Assembly: GCA_035696165.1 (NCBI GenBank)
Contig: DASRQX010000359.1
Location: 1 to 8,040 of the forward strand
DNA from: Palsa-883 sp035696165
GTDB lineage: Bacteria; Pseudomonadota; Alphaproteobacteria; Acetobacterales; Acetobacteraceae
Direction of reading: 5' to 3'
DNA: 8,040 nucleotides
Shown here piece by piece: positions 1-5,127 of this stretch; position 1 is the stretch's first letter, and each line of letters begins with the position of its first letter. Below the pieces are notes generated by a model that was not told the origin of the DNA, did no database searches, and saw only the letters and a program-made list of their open reading frames with translations. The position numbers were made by a program, and so were the translations under genes.

Positions 1-137
1 CCGGTCCGGCAGATCCAGAGTATGCCGTCCAGCCTGTGCCGATGGTTCAAGGGTGGGCGCCCGCCACGCGACGAGGCGGTAATCAGGAACGGCGCGAAGA
101 TCGCCCACTCTTCGTCCGTCATCAGTCCGCGGATCAT
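1..137 (-). CDS. IS5-family transposase, N-terminal fragment (cut by window edge)
   Basis: Read on the minus strand from ATG at 137, this gives 45 complete codons before the window ends. The protein begins MIRGLMTDEEWAIFAPFL and continues through GGRPPLNHRHRLDGILWICRTG-like residues. The pattern D-E-E-W-A near residue 10, G-R-P-P near 26-29 and L-D-G-I-L-W-x-x-R-T-G near 36-46 is the DUF4096 N-terminal domain of IS5-family DDE transposases. The catalytic DDE residues lie beyond the window edge, so intactness cannot be judged. An in-frame TTG at 149 and a second ATG at 122 are alternative starts; 137 is preferred because family members commonly begin with a similar M-R-G-L-M stretch. This identification is confident from the motif; the IS group is not resolved. 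Confidence 0.9.
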   Translation of the reverse strand, partial: MIRGLMTDEEWAIFAPFLITASSRGGRPPLNHRHRLDGILWICRT

Positions 138-300
138 CGTCAGCCTCAAGTTTCCCAAGAGGCCGGTCAAGATTGGCCGCAAGTCGGTCAATTGAATCCC
201 CCGACGTGAAAAAACAACGAAACGAATCCTGAGATGGGGCCTCTGATTCTTTTCGGAATCCGCGGCGGCACCCTTTGATTCTTTGCTTTCCAGTCCGGTC
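1..300 (-). mobile_element. End of an IS5-family insertion sequence (outer boundary not resolved)
   Basis: The transposase fragment at 1-137 implies that the element's transposase-proximal end lies to its right, somewhere within about 140-300. This stretch contains an A-rich run near 208-216 and two copies of TGATTCTTT (243-251 and 276-284), either of which could mark or flank the terminal inverted repeat. The other end of the element is outside the window, so the terminal repeat and target-site duplication cannot be matched here. The right boundary given is an upper bound. Confidence 0.5.
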
Positions 301-436
301 AGCCGATCAGCGCGTCACCCCCGTGGCCACGTCAGTGTTGCACCGCCCAAGCCGCTCGGGCTGCGCCGGCGCCAGGACCGGTTTGTCCACAGGGCCTAGA
401 CACCCCCACTGAGGCAGCTCCGCAAGCAGAATAATT

Positions 437-544
437 TTAGCCGCGGATGAACGCCGATAGTCCGCTTTTGTGGGAGGGTGATTCGGCGCAACTCCCGGGT
501 CAGTTACCGGTGCGTCGGCGTTTTCGGCGTTCATCGGCGGCTAA
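437..544. repeat. 21-bp inverted repeat pair bounding a 108-bp palindromic unit
   Basis: Positions 437-457 and 524-544 are reverse complements at 20 of 21 positions; the shared core is GGATGAACGCCGA on the left and TCGGCGTTCATC on the right. Outside the arms, 433-435 (AAT) and 546-548 (ATT) also pair. The 66-bp centre shows no obvious symmetry apart from a small CCCGGG. Sequences resembling GGATGAACGC are a familiar dispersed intergenic motif in many proteobacterial genomes. The structure may be a non-autonomous palindromic element or two solo copies in opposite orientation. No coding role is likely; the short ORFs on both strands arise from the arms themselves. Confidence 0.75.
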
Positions 545-548
545 CATT

Positions 549-921
549 CCTTTCTTCTTGATAACGCAGCTTCAGCCATCTGGAACGCGACAAGCGCCGG
601 CACCGATGCACGTGCAGGGACCGATCGAAATCGCGACATGCAGATTGGCGGAATGCAAGGCGGCCTCCCGGCGAGACGCGTTCAGCTGTGGGCAGGACCT
701 AGTACATTGCTTTCGTGAAACCACTCATGCCGACGAGGTTCTGCGATGAGCCGCACATGCAAGGGCAGATTCGCCCGATAGGTGTCGTTCCTTGGGAACG
801 CTGTACTAGCCAACAGTCCCAGAATACTGCCGTATCGTCGCGGCGCCATATCCCATGCCGCACCTGCGTGCCCGGGATTTTGCCGCTCTTATACCAGCGG
901 CCGAAAGTCTTGACGTACGCT
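549..921. other. Gene-free stretch, no recognised content
   Basis: No reading frame here has a credible start, ribosome binding site and recognisable protein. A minus-strand frame is open from 1004 to 699, but its only upstream ATG lies inside the palindrome at 951-1008 and the translation matches no family I know. A short perfect hairpin, CGTTCC-TTG-GGAACG, sits at 786-800, and an 8-bp inverted pair containing the rare tetramer CTAG lies at 699-706 and 802-809. The region could hold a decayed gene; nothing here identifies one. Confidence 0.5.
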
Positions 922-953
922 ACGACTTCATTACTCGCAAGAAAGGAAGTCGT
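922..953. repeat. Hairpin with 8-bp perfect arms
   Basis: ACGACTTC at 922-929 pairs perfectly with GAAGTCGT at 946-953 around a 16-nt loop. In RNA the stem could extend outward by a U-G wobble and one C-G pair. It abuts the larger palindrome that begins at 951. There is no T-run on either strand, so it is not a canonical terminator. Confidence 0.5.
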
Positions 954-1008
954 GGATGGCCGGCCGGAGCCTGTCCTCGGGCGCTTGACCCGGGGGCCGG
1001 CCATGACG
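951..1008. repeat. Dispersed alphaproteobacterial-type palindrome (REP-like)
   Basis: ATGGCCGGCC at 956-965 and GGCCGGCCAT at 995-1004 are perfect 10-bp inverted arms, flanked by CGTGG on the left and GACG on the right. On the minus strand it has the form CGTCATGGCCGG...CCGGCCATCCACG, a widespread intergenic repeat of Alphaproteobacteria. The centre includes GCGCTTGACCCGGGGG-like sequence. It lies downstream of the cytochrome b561 gene on the minus strand, where it may act as a transcript end or mRNA-stabilising fold. Confidence 0.7.
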
Positions 1009-1032
1009 GGTGGGGAGGCAGCCTCACATACT

Positions 1033-1046
1033 CTGCGGTGCCGCAG
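1033..1046 (-). terminator. Short hairpin after the cytochrome b561 gene (possible terminator)
   Basis: CTGCGG-TG-CCGCAG forms a compact stem 16 nt beyond the stop codon of the minus-strand cytochrome b561 gene. It lacks a downstream U-tract, so intrinsic termination is uncertain. Together with the larger palindrome at 951-1008 it could define the transcript end. Confidence 0.3.
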
Positions 1047-1061
1047 GCCGGCAATCCAAGA

Positions 1062-1661
1062 TCAGGTCGGACGGCCTGCGCTTTGATCCTGCGGCGGAAT
1101 CATGCGATTCAGCAGTCCATCTCGCCGTATAGCCACGTGCCAGACGGTTCCGGCGACGTGCATGCCAACCAGTGCGTATAATCCCCACTGTCCAATCATA
1201 TGTAAAACATTGGCAAAATGGCCCAGGACCTTGTCCTTAGGTAGTCCAGGAAGATCCAACAGTCCGAAATACGACACCGGCCGACCGTCGCCCGACTGCA
1301 GGTAACCAGTAATCGGCATGACAACCAGAAGAGCATAAAGCAGCCAGTGGGTGACCTGGCTGATCAACTCGGTGACTTGTGGAGCGCCGCGCGGCGCCGG
1401 CGGCGCGGAATGGGTCAGGCGCCATGCCAACCGAACGACGACCACGGCAAAGATCGTCACGCCGAGGGAACGGTGCACAACCAACACCAGGGATTGCTCC
1501 GGACCCTCCGGTAGGGAAATCATCACCCAGGCGACCGGTAAGATCGTGAAGATCAGGAACGCGGTAAGCCAATGCAGCGCCTGAGCTGTCAGCGTGTAGC
1601 GGGTCGCAGTCAGCGGCAAGGGCGCAGTGGAGCCACTAATTTCGGTAGTGGAGTGTCGCAT
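1062..1661 (-). CDS. Cytochrome b561 (CybB-like), di-heme membrane electron carrier
   Basis: The protein has 199 residues and belongs to the bacterial cytochrome b561 family: four-helix inner-membrane proteins with two b hemes that pass electrons from quinol to periplasmic or membrane partners. Candidate heme ligands are H30 (in RYTLTAQALHW), H63 (HRSLG), H154 and H168. Their spacings of 33 and 14 match the 34 and 14 of E. coli CybB ligands H13/H47 and H137/H151. Further family marks are HWLLYALLVVMPITGY at 105-120 and WHVAIRRDGLLNRMIP near the C-terminus. Four hydrophobic segments lie at about 28-48, 62-78, 104-121 and 151-173. The start at 1661 is chosen over longer in-frame ATGs because GGAGG (1668-1672 on the opposite strand) lies 6 nt upstream and the family begins near this point. 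It is downstream of, and co-oriented with, the exported bicupin. Substrate and partner are unknown. Confidence 0.9.
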   Translation of the reverse strand: MRHSTTEISGSTAPLPLTATRYTLTAQALHWLTAFLIFTILPVAWVMISLPEGPEQSLVLVVHRSLGVTIFAVVVVRLAWRLTHSAPPAPRGAPQVTELISQVTHWLLYALLVVMPITGYLQSGDGRPVSYFGLLDLPGLPKDKVLGHFANVLHMIGQWGLYALVGMHVAGTVWHVAIRRDGLLNRMIPPQDQSAGRPT

Positions 1662-1667
1662 GCGTAA

Positions 1668-1672
1668 CCTCC
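1668..1672 (-). promoter_or_regulatory. Ribosome binding site fixing the cytochrome b561 start
   Basis: GGAGG on the minus strand, 6 nt before ATG 1661. It supports this start over the longer in-frame alternatives that begin as far upstream as 1790. Confidence 0.75.
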
Positions 1673-1709
1673 GATACAGACGTGTTTCGCTGGGCGGCTG
1701 CGCTTCCCA

Positions 1710-1728
1710 CACGATCGGCCATATCGTG
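1710..1728. promoter_or_regulatory. Inverted repeat in the cytochrome b561 leader (possible operator)
   Basis: CACGAT at 1710-1715 and ATCGTG at 1723-1728 are perfect 6-bp arms separated by 7 nt, centred about 58 nt upstream of the b561 start codon. That position is compatible with an operator over a promoter, but no clear -35/-10 pair is visible. The repeat may be coincidental. Confidence 0.25.
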
Positions 1729-1736
1729 GCAACGAC

Positions 1737-1781
1737 CAGACTGGGCCACGCCCGCCCAATTGGTGTGTTCAGCCCAGTCTG
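1737..1781. repeat. 10-bp inverted repeat between bicupin and cytochrome b561
   Basis: CAGACTGGGC at 1737-1746 and GCCCAGTCTG at 1772-1781 are perfect reverse complements with a 25-nt spacer. The right arm touches the array of 17-bp direct repeats, and GACCAGA beside the left arm is the reverse complement of the TCTGGTC within those repeats. The two structures may therefore have a common origin. Confidence 0.5.
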
Positions 1782-1831
1782 CACCCGCATCTGGTCTGAC
1801 CCTGCAGCTGGTTAGACCCTGCATCTGGTCA
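1781..1831. repeat. Three tandem 17-bp direct repeats
   Basis: The units are 1781-1797 (GCACCCGCATCTGGTCT), 1798-1814 (GACCCTGCAGCTGGTTA) and 1815-1831 (GACCCTGCATCTGGTCA). Units 2 and 3 agree at 15 of 17 positions, and units 1 and 3 at 13 of 17. The array starts 120 nt upstream of the cytochrome b561 start codon and ends 20 nt past the bicupin stop. It could be a multi-site operator for the b561 gene or a small replication-slippage repeat; sequence alone does not decide. Confidence 0.6.
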
Positions 1832-1851
1832 GGCTGGGCCGCACAAGCGTC

Positions 1852-3108
1852 TCAGAGCGGCATCACAACAGGAATGTTATTCGGAAACTTGGCAACATCC
1901 TGACCCGTCAGGTTGAAGTGGGCTTCGACGAGCGCCGCCGGCGTATGAGTAAGCCAGTCAGAAAGCGAAACGTCTTGATAGGAGTCGCTTCTGAATATCT
2001 CCAGGAACACCAGGTCAGTGGTGCCAACATTCTTGATATAATGGCCAAAGTTCCGCTTGACATAGCCGATGTCGCCGGGCTCGAAGTTGTTCGTTACCGC
2101 ACTGGGTCCGGTGTTGAATACGGTCATCTGGGCCGACCCTTTGACGTAGTATTGCCACTCATCGGCATTCGGATGCCAGTGCATCTCGCGCATTCCGCCG
2201 GGATGCACGGTGACCATGGCCGCGGCGACGGTGGTTGAAGCCTTGAAGTTGTGGCTGTCTGCGATCTGAACCATGCCGCCCTTGGTCTGCCGGGTGATTG
2301 GCGCGCTTCCCAGGGAGAAGGTGAACGGATTCGGGGGTGGCCCGTTTGGACTCTTGACTGCGTCCTGGTCGGCCGCCAGGGGGCCGGGCACGCTACCTTG
2401 GAAGATCCAAAGGTTGTGGGTGAACATCTTGCTGAATGTCTCCGCGGGCACGCCGAAGTTCTCGGCCAAAACGTCCGGCGGCGTGTGGGTCATCCAATCG
2501 GTGACGAGCAGGGTGTTGAACTCCGACTGCTTGCCGTCATCGAAGGCGAGGATGAACTCGCACCCGTCCGGCCCGAGGCCCTGCAGCGAATGTGGATATC
2601 CGGCCGGGAAAAACCAAAGATCGCCTTCCTTTACGTCGGCAACGTACGCCCGGCCGGAGGTATCGAGCACGGTGATCCGGCAATTGCCGTAGCTCATGAA
2701 GGCCCATTCGGCGGCCTGGTGCCAGTGCAACTCCCGGATGCCTCCCGCAGTGAGGCGCATGTTTACCCCGGAAATTTCGTCGGAAATGTAGAAGTCTGAC
2801 TGCGTGACCTGGCGGGCCCAGCCGCCGTCCTGGATGCGCCGCGGTGCATTGTTGAACGAGGCCCAGAACTGTGGCAGGTCGCCCACATCGGTCGCGGGCG
2901 GGGTGAACGCCTTCGGAAATTGCCCGCTGATCGCCGGGTTCTGCGGCCCCGGATCGACCGCGCTACTTGGATTATTTTGCGTGTTCACGATGCCCTGGGG
3001 CGGCTCGTCCGGATTGCCGAAAGACGCAGCCAAAACCGGTGAGGCCAAGCCGGCCAGACCCGCTGCTGTTCCGAAAGCCAGAAGATTCCGCCGTGATGGT
3101 TCAGACAT
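1852..3108 (-). CDS. Tat-exported bicupin of the oxalate decarboxylase family
   Basis: This is a 418-residue protein with a twin-arginine signal (SRRNLLAFG at 5-13, a hydrophobic stretch, then SPVLA-ASF as a plausible cleavage site near 27), so a periplasmic location is expected. Two cupin domains follow the OxdC pattern. Domain 1 has H128, H130, E134 and H173 as Mn ligands (in LHWHQAAEWAFM); domain 2 has H310, H312, E317 and H356 (in MHWHPNADEWQYY). OxdC R92, R270 and E333 correspond to R125, R307 and E370. The catalytic lid, SENS in Bacillus subtilis OxdC, reads S195-E196-F197-N198: the proton-donor Glu is kept but the last two residues differ. The family converts oxalate to formate and CO2, and retention of the lid Glu argues for decarboxylase over oxidase activity. 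The start is supported by AAGGAGGA 8 nt upstream. Family assignment is firm; the substrate in this organism is inferred. Confidence 0.93.
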   Translation of the reverse strand: MSEPSRRNLLAFGTAAGLAGLASPVLAASFGNPDEPPQGIVNTQNNPSSAVDPGPQNPAISGQFPKAFTPPATDVGDLPQFWASFNNAPRRIQDGGWARQVTQSDFYISDEISGVNMRLTAGGIRELHWHQAAEWAFMSYGNCRITVLDTSGRAYVADVKEGDLWFFPAGYPHSLQGLGPDGCEFILAFDDGKQSEFNTLLVTDWMTHTPPDVLAENFGVPAETFSKMFTHNLWIFQGSVPGPLAADQDAVKSPNGPPPNPFTFSLGSAPITRQTKGGMVQIADSHNFKASTTVAAAMVTVHPGGMREMHWHPNADEWQYYVKGSAQMTVFNTGPSAVTNNFEPGDIGYVKRNFGHYIKNVGTTDLVFLEIFRSDSYQDVSLSDWLTHTPAALVEAHFNLTGQDVAKFPNNIPVVMPL

Positions 3109-3116
3109 GCCTACTG

Positions 3117-3124
3117 TCCTCCTT
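3117..3124 (-). promoter_or_regulatory. Strong ribosome binding site of the bicupin gene
   Basis: AAGGAGGA on the minus strand, 8 nt before ATG 3108. It is a near-perfect anti-16S complement and suggests efficient translation. Confidence 0.8.
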
Positions 3125-3200
3125 GGTGCTGCGCAAATTACCCAAAACCCAGCGCCCGTAAGCGGCGGAAGGCGCCGCCCCCGGGATCAAGGGTCCGGGG

Positions 3201-3222
3201 GGCAAGGCTTTTCCGCCTTGCC
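3201..3222 (-). terminator. Hairpin just downstream of the DUF29 gene
   Basis: GGCAAGGC (3201-3208) and GCCTTGCC (3215-3222) are perfect 8-bp arms with a 6-nt loop, 8 nt beyond the DUF29 stop codon. On the minus strand the stem is followed by a C-run, not a T-run. It is either a non-canonical terminator or an intergenic palindrome that separates DUF29 from the bicupin gene downstream. Confidence 0.45.
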
Positions 3223-3230
3223 TTCTACAT

Positions 3231-3722
3231 TCAGCGCGCCAGGCCTGACGGCGCGTCAGGAAACCAATCCTCCAGTACCTGCGCCGCCGTGTAGCGAACA
3301 CTCCCCAGGTCCACTGCGGGCTGCTCGCCGTGGCCGCCCAGCGCGAGAGCTGCCACCCGCCTGGCCTTGCCCAACTCATTGTCGATCACCCTGGGGACCG
3401 TCGGGCGCAGGCGTGGCGAGTCCGCCAGCAGCCGGTCGATATCGCCGCGCTGCTGCGCGATCGTCTCCTGCCAGCCGGCGCGCGGTTCATCCGCCGGCGA
3501 CGCCGGCAGCTTTATGACCACCGGATTCATCAAATTTACCGGAATGTTCGCGATCCGGCTGGCCAGTTCGCGCGCCTGCGACTTGCCCAAGGCTTCGATC
3601 GCCTCGGCGACGTTCTCCCAGTCGATCGGCAGGTTGGTGCCGGCATGGCTGGCGTCGCGCAGTGCGTGTGCCTGGTTGTCGGCCCAGAGCGCCAGATCAG
3701 TGTCATATTCCCGATCTGTCAT
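3231..3722 (-). CDS. DUF29 family protein
   Basis: The protein has 163 residues. It starts M-T-D-R-E-Y-D-T-D-L-A-L-W, followed by D-W-E-N-V-A-E-A-I-E-A-L-G-K-S at 34-48, then a helical middle (WQETIAQQRGDIDRLLADSP at 84-103) and a C-terminal YTAAQVLEDWFPD (144-156). This order, YDTDxxxW, then ENxAEEIExLG, then SWxxTIxEQRxxIxxLLxxxPSL, is the DUF29 signature; members usually have 140-160 residues. The domain has no established function. It is common in Cyanobacteria and some Proteobacteria, often in several copies near mobile DNA. The start at 3722 has AGGA 6 nt upstream; a 21-codon in-frame extension to 3785 lacks family similarity. It is probably cytosolic, with no signal peptide or membrane segment. 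Confidence 0.85.
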   Translation of the reverse strand: MTDREYDTDLALWADNQAHALRDASHAGTNLPIDWENVAEAIEALGKSQARELASRIANIPVNLMNPVVIKLPASPADEPRAGWQETIAQQRGDIDRLLADSPRLRPTVPRVIDNELGKARRVAALALGGHGEQPAVDLGSVRYTAAQVLEDWFPDAPSGLAR

Positions 3723-3806
3723 GCCACATCCTGCGGAATCATGACTGCCAAGCTCGGCCATACGCCCGGACCATCGTAGCCCCAAATGTCATCTTGCACA
3801 CCCTTT

Positions 3807-3819
3807 CACCTGCCAGGTG
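3807..3819. promoter_or_regulatory. CACCTG-C-CAGGTG palindrome (candidate operator)
   Basis: Two perfect 6-bp arms around one base lie about 85 nt upstream of the DUF29 start and in the gap it shares with the exporter genes. The geometry suits a dimeric regulator site, but no regulator is encoded nearby and the match could be chance. Confidence 0.3.
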
Positions 3820-4143
3820 CAGCGGCAACCGACCGACCGGCTAGTAAAATTCATGTTGGAGGACTGGGAAGCGCGCGCCGGGAGAGAACGCGTTATCGGC
3901 TTCGAGATGGCGTATCGGATGCAGGCAGGCTCGGTGGAGGGCGGGCGCTTGCGGTGCGTCGGGCGGCTCGAATTGCAAAACACGACCAAGACCGCATGGA
4001 ACGTCTGCCGGGCGTTTGTCTCGGGGGTCGCGCAGCGGGGGTGGGCAGGGAATCGGCGGACACGTGCAACGACCGTGTGGGACGGGGGGCGGTGCTGGGA
4101 TCGGAATTGGCGGGCTGGTGTGGGCGGCTCGACCCTCACCCCC

Positions 4144-4183
4144 GACGCTTCGCGTCTCGACCTCTCCCCCAGGCGGGAGAGGT
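4144..4183. repeat. Intergenic palindrome upstream of the exporter (REP-like)
   Basis: ACCTCTCCC (4160-4168) and GGGAGAGGT (4175-4183) form a perfect 9-bp stem with a 6-nt loop. They are preceded by a smaller hairpin, GACGC-TTC-GCGTC, at 4144-4156 and by CCCTCACCCC. The composite CCCTCACCC...CCTCTCCC...GGGAGAGG is a widely dispersed proteobacterial intergenic repeat. It begins about 115 nt upstream of the permease start. Confidence 0.65.
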
Positions 4184-4260
4184 GTACGTTGGGAAGCCCG
4201 GACCTTCCTCGGCCTGCGCGATTGCCCTGCCAACCGGGATCGGCTATCGGCCCGGCTCGT

Positions 4261-5127
4261 ATGAGCGCCGCCGCACAAGAGTATCGCCGGGCCGATGCCC
4301 GGAACGTCGTTCTCGACCTGCGGGGCGACCGGTCGCGCGCCGCGTTGCGCGGGCTCGCCGTGCGCGACGTGGTCGACGGGCTGCGCCTGTGGCGCCTGGC
4401 CGTCAGGCTCGGCTGGCTGGACATCAAGCTGCGCTATCGTGGCTCGATGCTGGGGCCGTTCTGGCTGACCATCTCCACCGCGGTCATGGTCACCGCGCTC
4501 GGTGTGTTGTTCGCGACGCTGTACCACATGGACGTGCGAGACTACCTGCCGTTCCTAGCGCTGTCGCAGGTGCTGTGGGGGTTCCTATCGACGCTGGTCA
4601 GCGACGGCTGCAGCTGTTTCACCAGCTCCGAGCCGCTGATCCTGTCCATCCGCATGCCGCTTTCGGTGCATGCGCTGCGCGTGCTGGTGCGCGGCCTGTT
4701 GATCCTGGCGCATAACGTGGTCGTCATCGTCGGGGTGGACCTCTGGTTCTCGCTATGGCCTGGCACGGTCCTGCTGCTGGCGATCCCCGGCATGCTGCTG
4801 TGGATGGTCGACGCGTTCGCCCTGTGCCTGATCCTCGGGGCCATCGGCGCGCGCTTCCGCGACATTCCGCCGATCGTTGCCAGCATCGTGCAGATTGCTT
4901 TCTTCGTGACGCCGGTCATCTGGAAGCCGGTGCAGCTCGGGGCGCGCGCATGGATACTGCCCTACAACCCCTTCTTCGACCTGATCGAGGTAGTGCGGGC
5001 GCCGCTGCTCGGCTACCTGCCCTCGACGATGACGTGGCTGATGGCCGTGGCCTACAGCGTGCTGCTGCTGTTCGTCACCTGGCGGCTGATGGTGCGTGCC
5101 CGCGGCCGCGTTCCGTTCTGGCTATGA
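4261..5127 (+). CDS. ABC-2 type permease for polysaccharide/polyol-phosphate export
   Basis: This 288-residue protein belongs to the TagG/KpsM/Wzm group. After a cytosolic N-terminus of about 60 residues comes the family motif RYRGSMLGPFW (58-68), then six hydrophobic segments at roughly 66-88, 96-114, 138-160, 168-195, 203-221 and 257-275. GARFRDIPPIVASIVQIAFF (196-215) followed by TPVIW (217-221) and YNPFFDLIEVVRAP (235-248) are strong family marks. Two copies would form the membrane channel that pairs with the ATPase encoded next, exporting a lipid-linked glycan or similar polymer across the inner membrane. The ATG at 4261 is chosen because family similarity begins just after it; there is no strong ribosome binding site. 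The stop overlaps the ATPase start (ATGA, 5124-5127), implying translational coupling. No glycosyltransferase is in view, so the cargo is unknown. Confidence 0.92.
   Translation: MSAAAQEYRRADARNVVLDLRGDRSRAALRGLAVRDVVDGLRLWRLAVRLGWLDIKLRYRGSMLGPFWLTISTAVMVTALGVLFATLYHMDVRDYLPFLALSQVLWGFLSTLVSDGCSCFTSSEPLILSIRMPLSVHALRVLVRGLLILAHNVVVIVGVDLWFSLWPGTVLLLAIPGMLLWMVDAFALCLILGAIGARFRDIPPIVASIVQIAFFVTPVIWKPVQLGARAWILPYNPFFDLIEVVRAPLLGYLPSTMTWLMAVAYSVLLLFVTWRLMVRARGRVPFWL

Larger units (their letters stand above)
3723..4260. other. Divergent intergenic region without a supported gene
   Basis: This 538-bp gap separates the DUF29 gene (leftward) from the exporter genes (rightward). It should hold promoters for both, but no convincing -35/-10 pair stands out. 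The permease reading frame stays open leftward to 3817, but the translation there resembles no permease, has no ribosome binding site at its ATGs and reads through the hairpin at 4160-4183. The stretch 4020-4100 is unusually G-rich on the plus strand. The notable structures are listed separately. Confidence 0.55.

Noticed and set aside
699..809. 8-bp inverted pair CTAGTACA / TGTACTAG separated by 95 nt
   Set aside because: Short arms with a long spacer are expected by chance at this length; no supporting context.
699..1004. Minus-strand open frame of 101 codons in the gene-free region
   Set aside because: Its only usable ATG is inside the REP-like palindrome, there is no ribosome binding site and the translation matches no family I recognise. 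A decayed gene cannot be excluded.
1781..1831. CRISPR-like array
   Set aside because: The 17-bp units abut with no spacers and number only three, so this is a simple direct repeat.
2251..2799. Plus-strand 182-codon frame opposite the bicupin
   Set aside because: Antisense shadow; the minus-strand frame has conserved metal-binding motifs, a Tat signal and a strong ribosome binding site.
3817..4260. In-frame N-terminal extension of the ABC permease
   Set aside because: The extra 148 codons read through a palindrome, have no ribosome binding site at their ATGs and lack permease similarity; family similarity begins after 4261.
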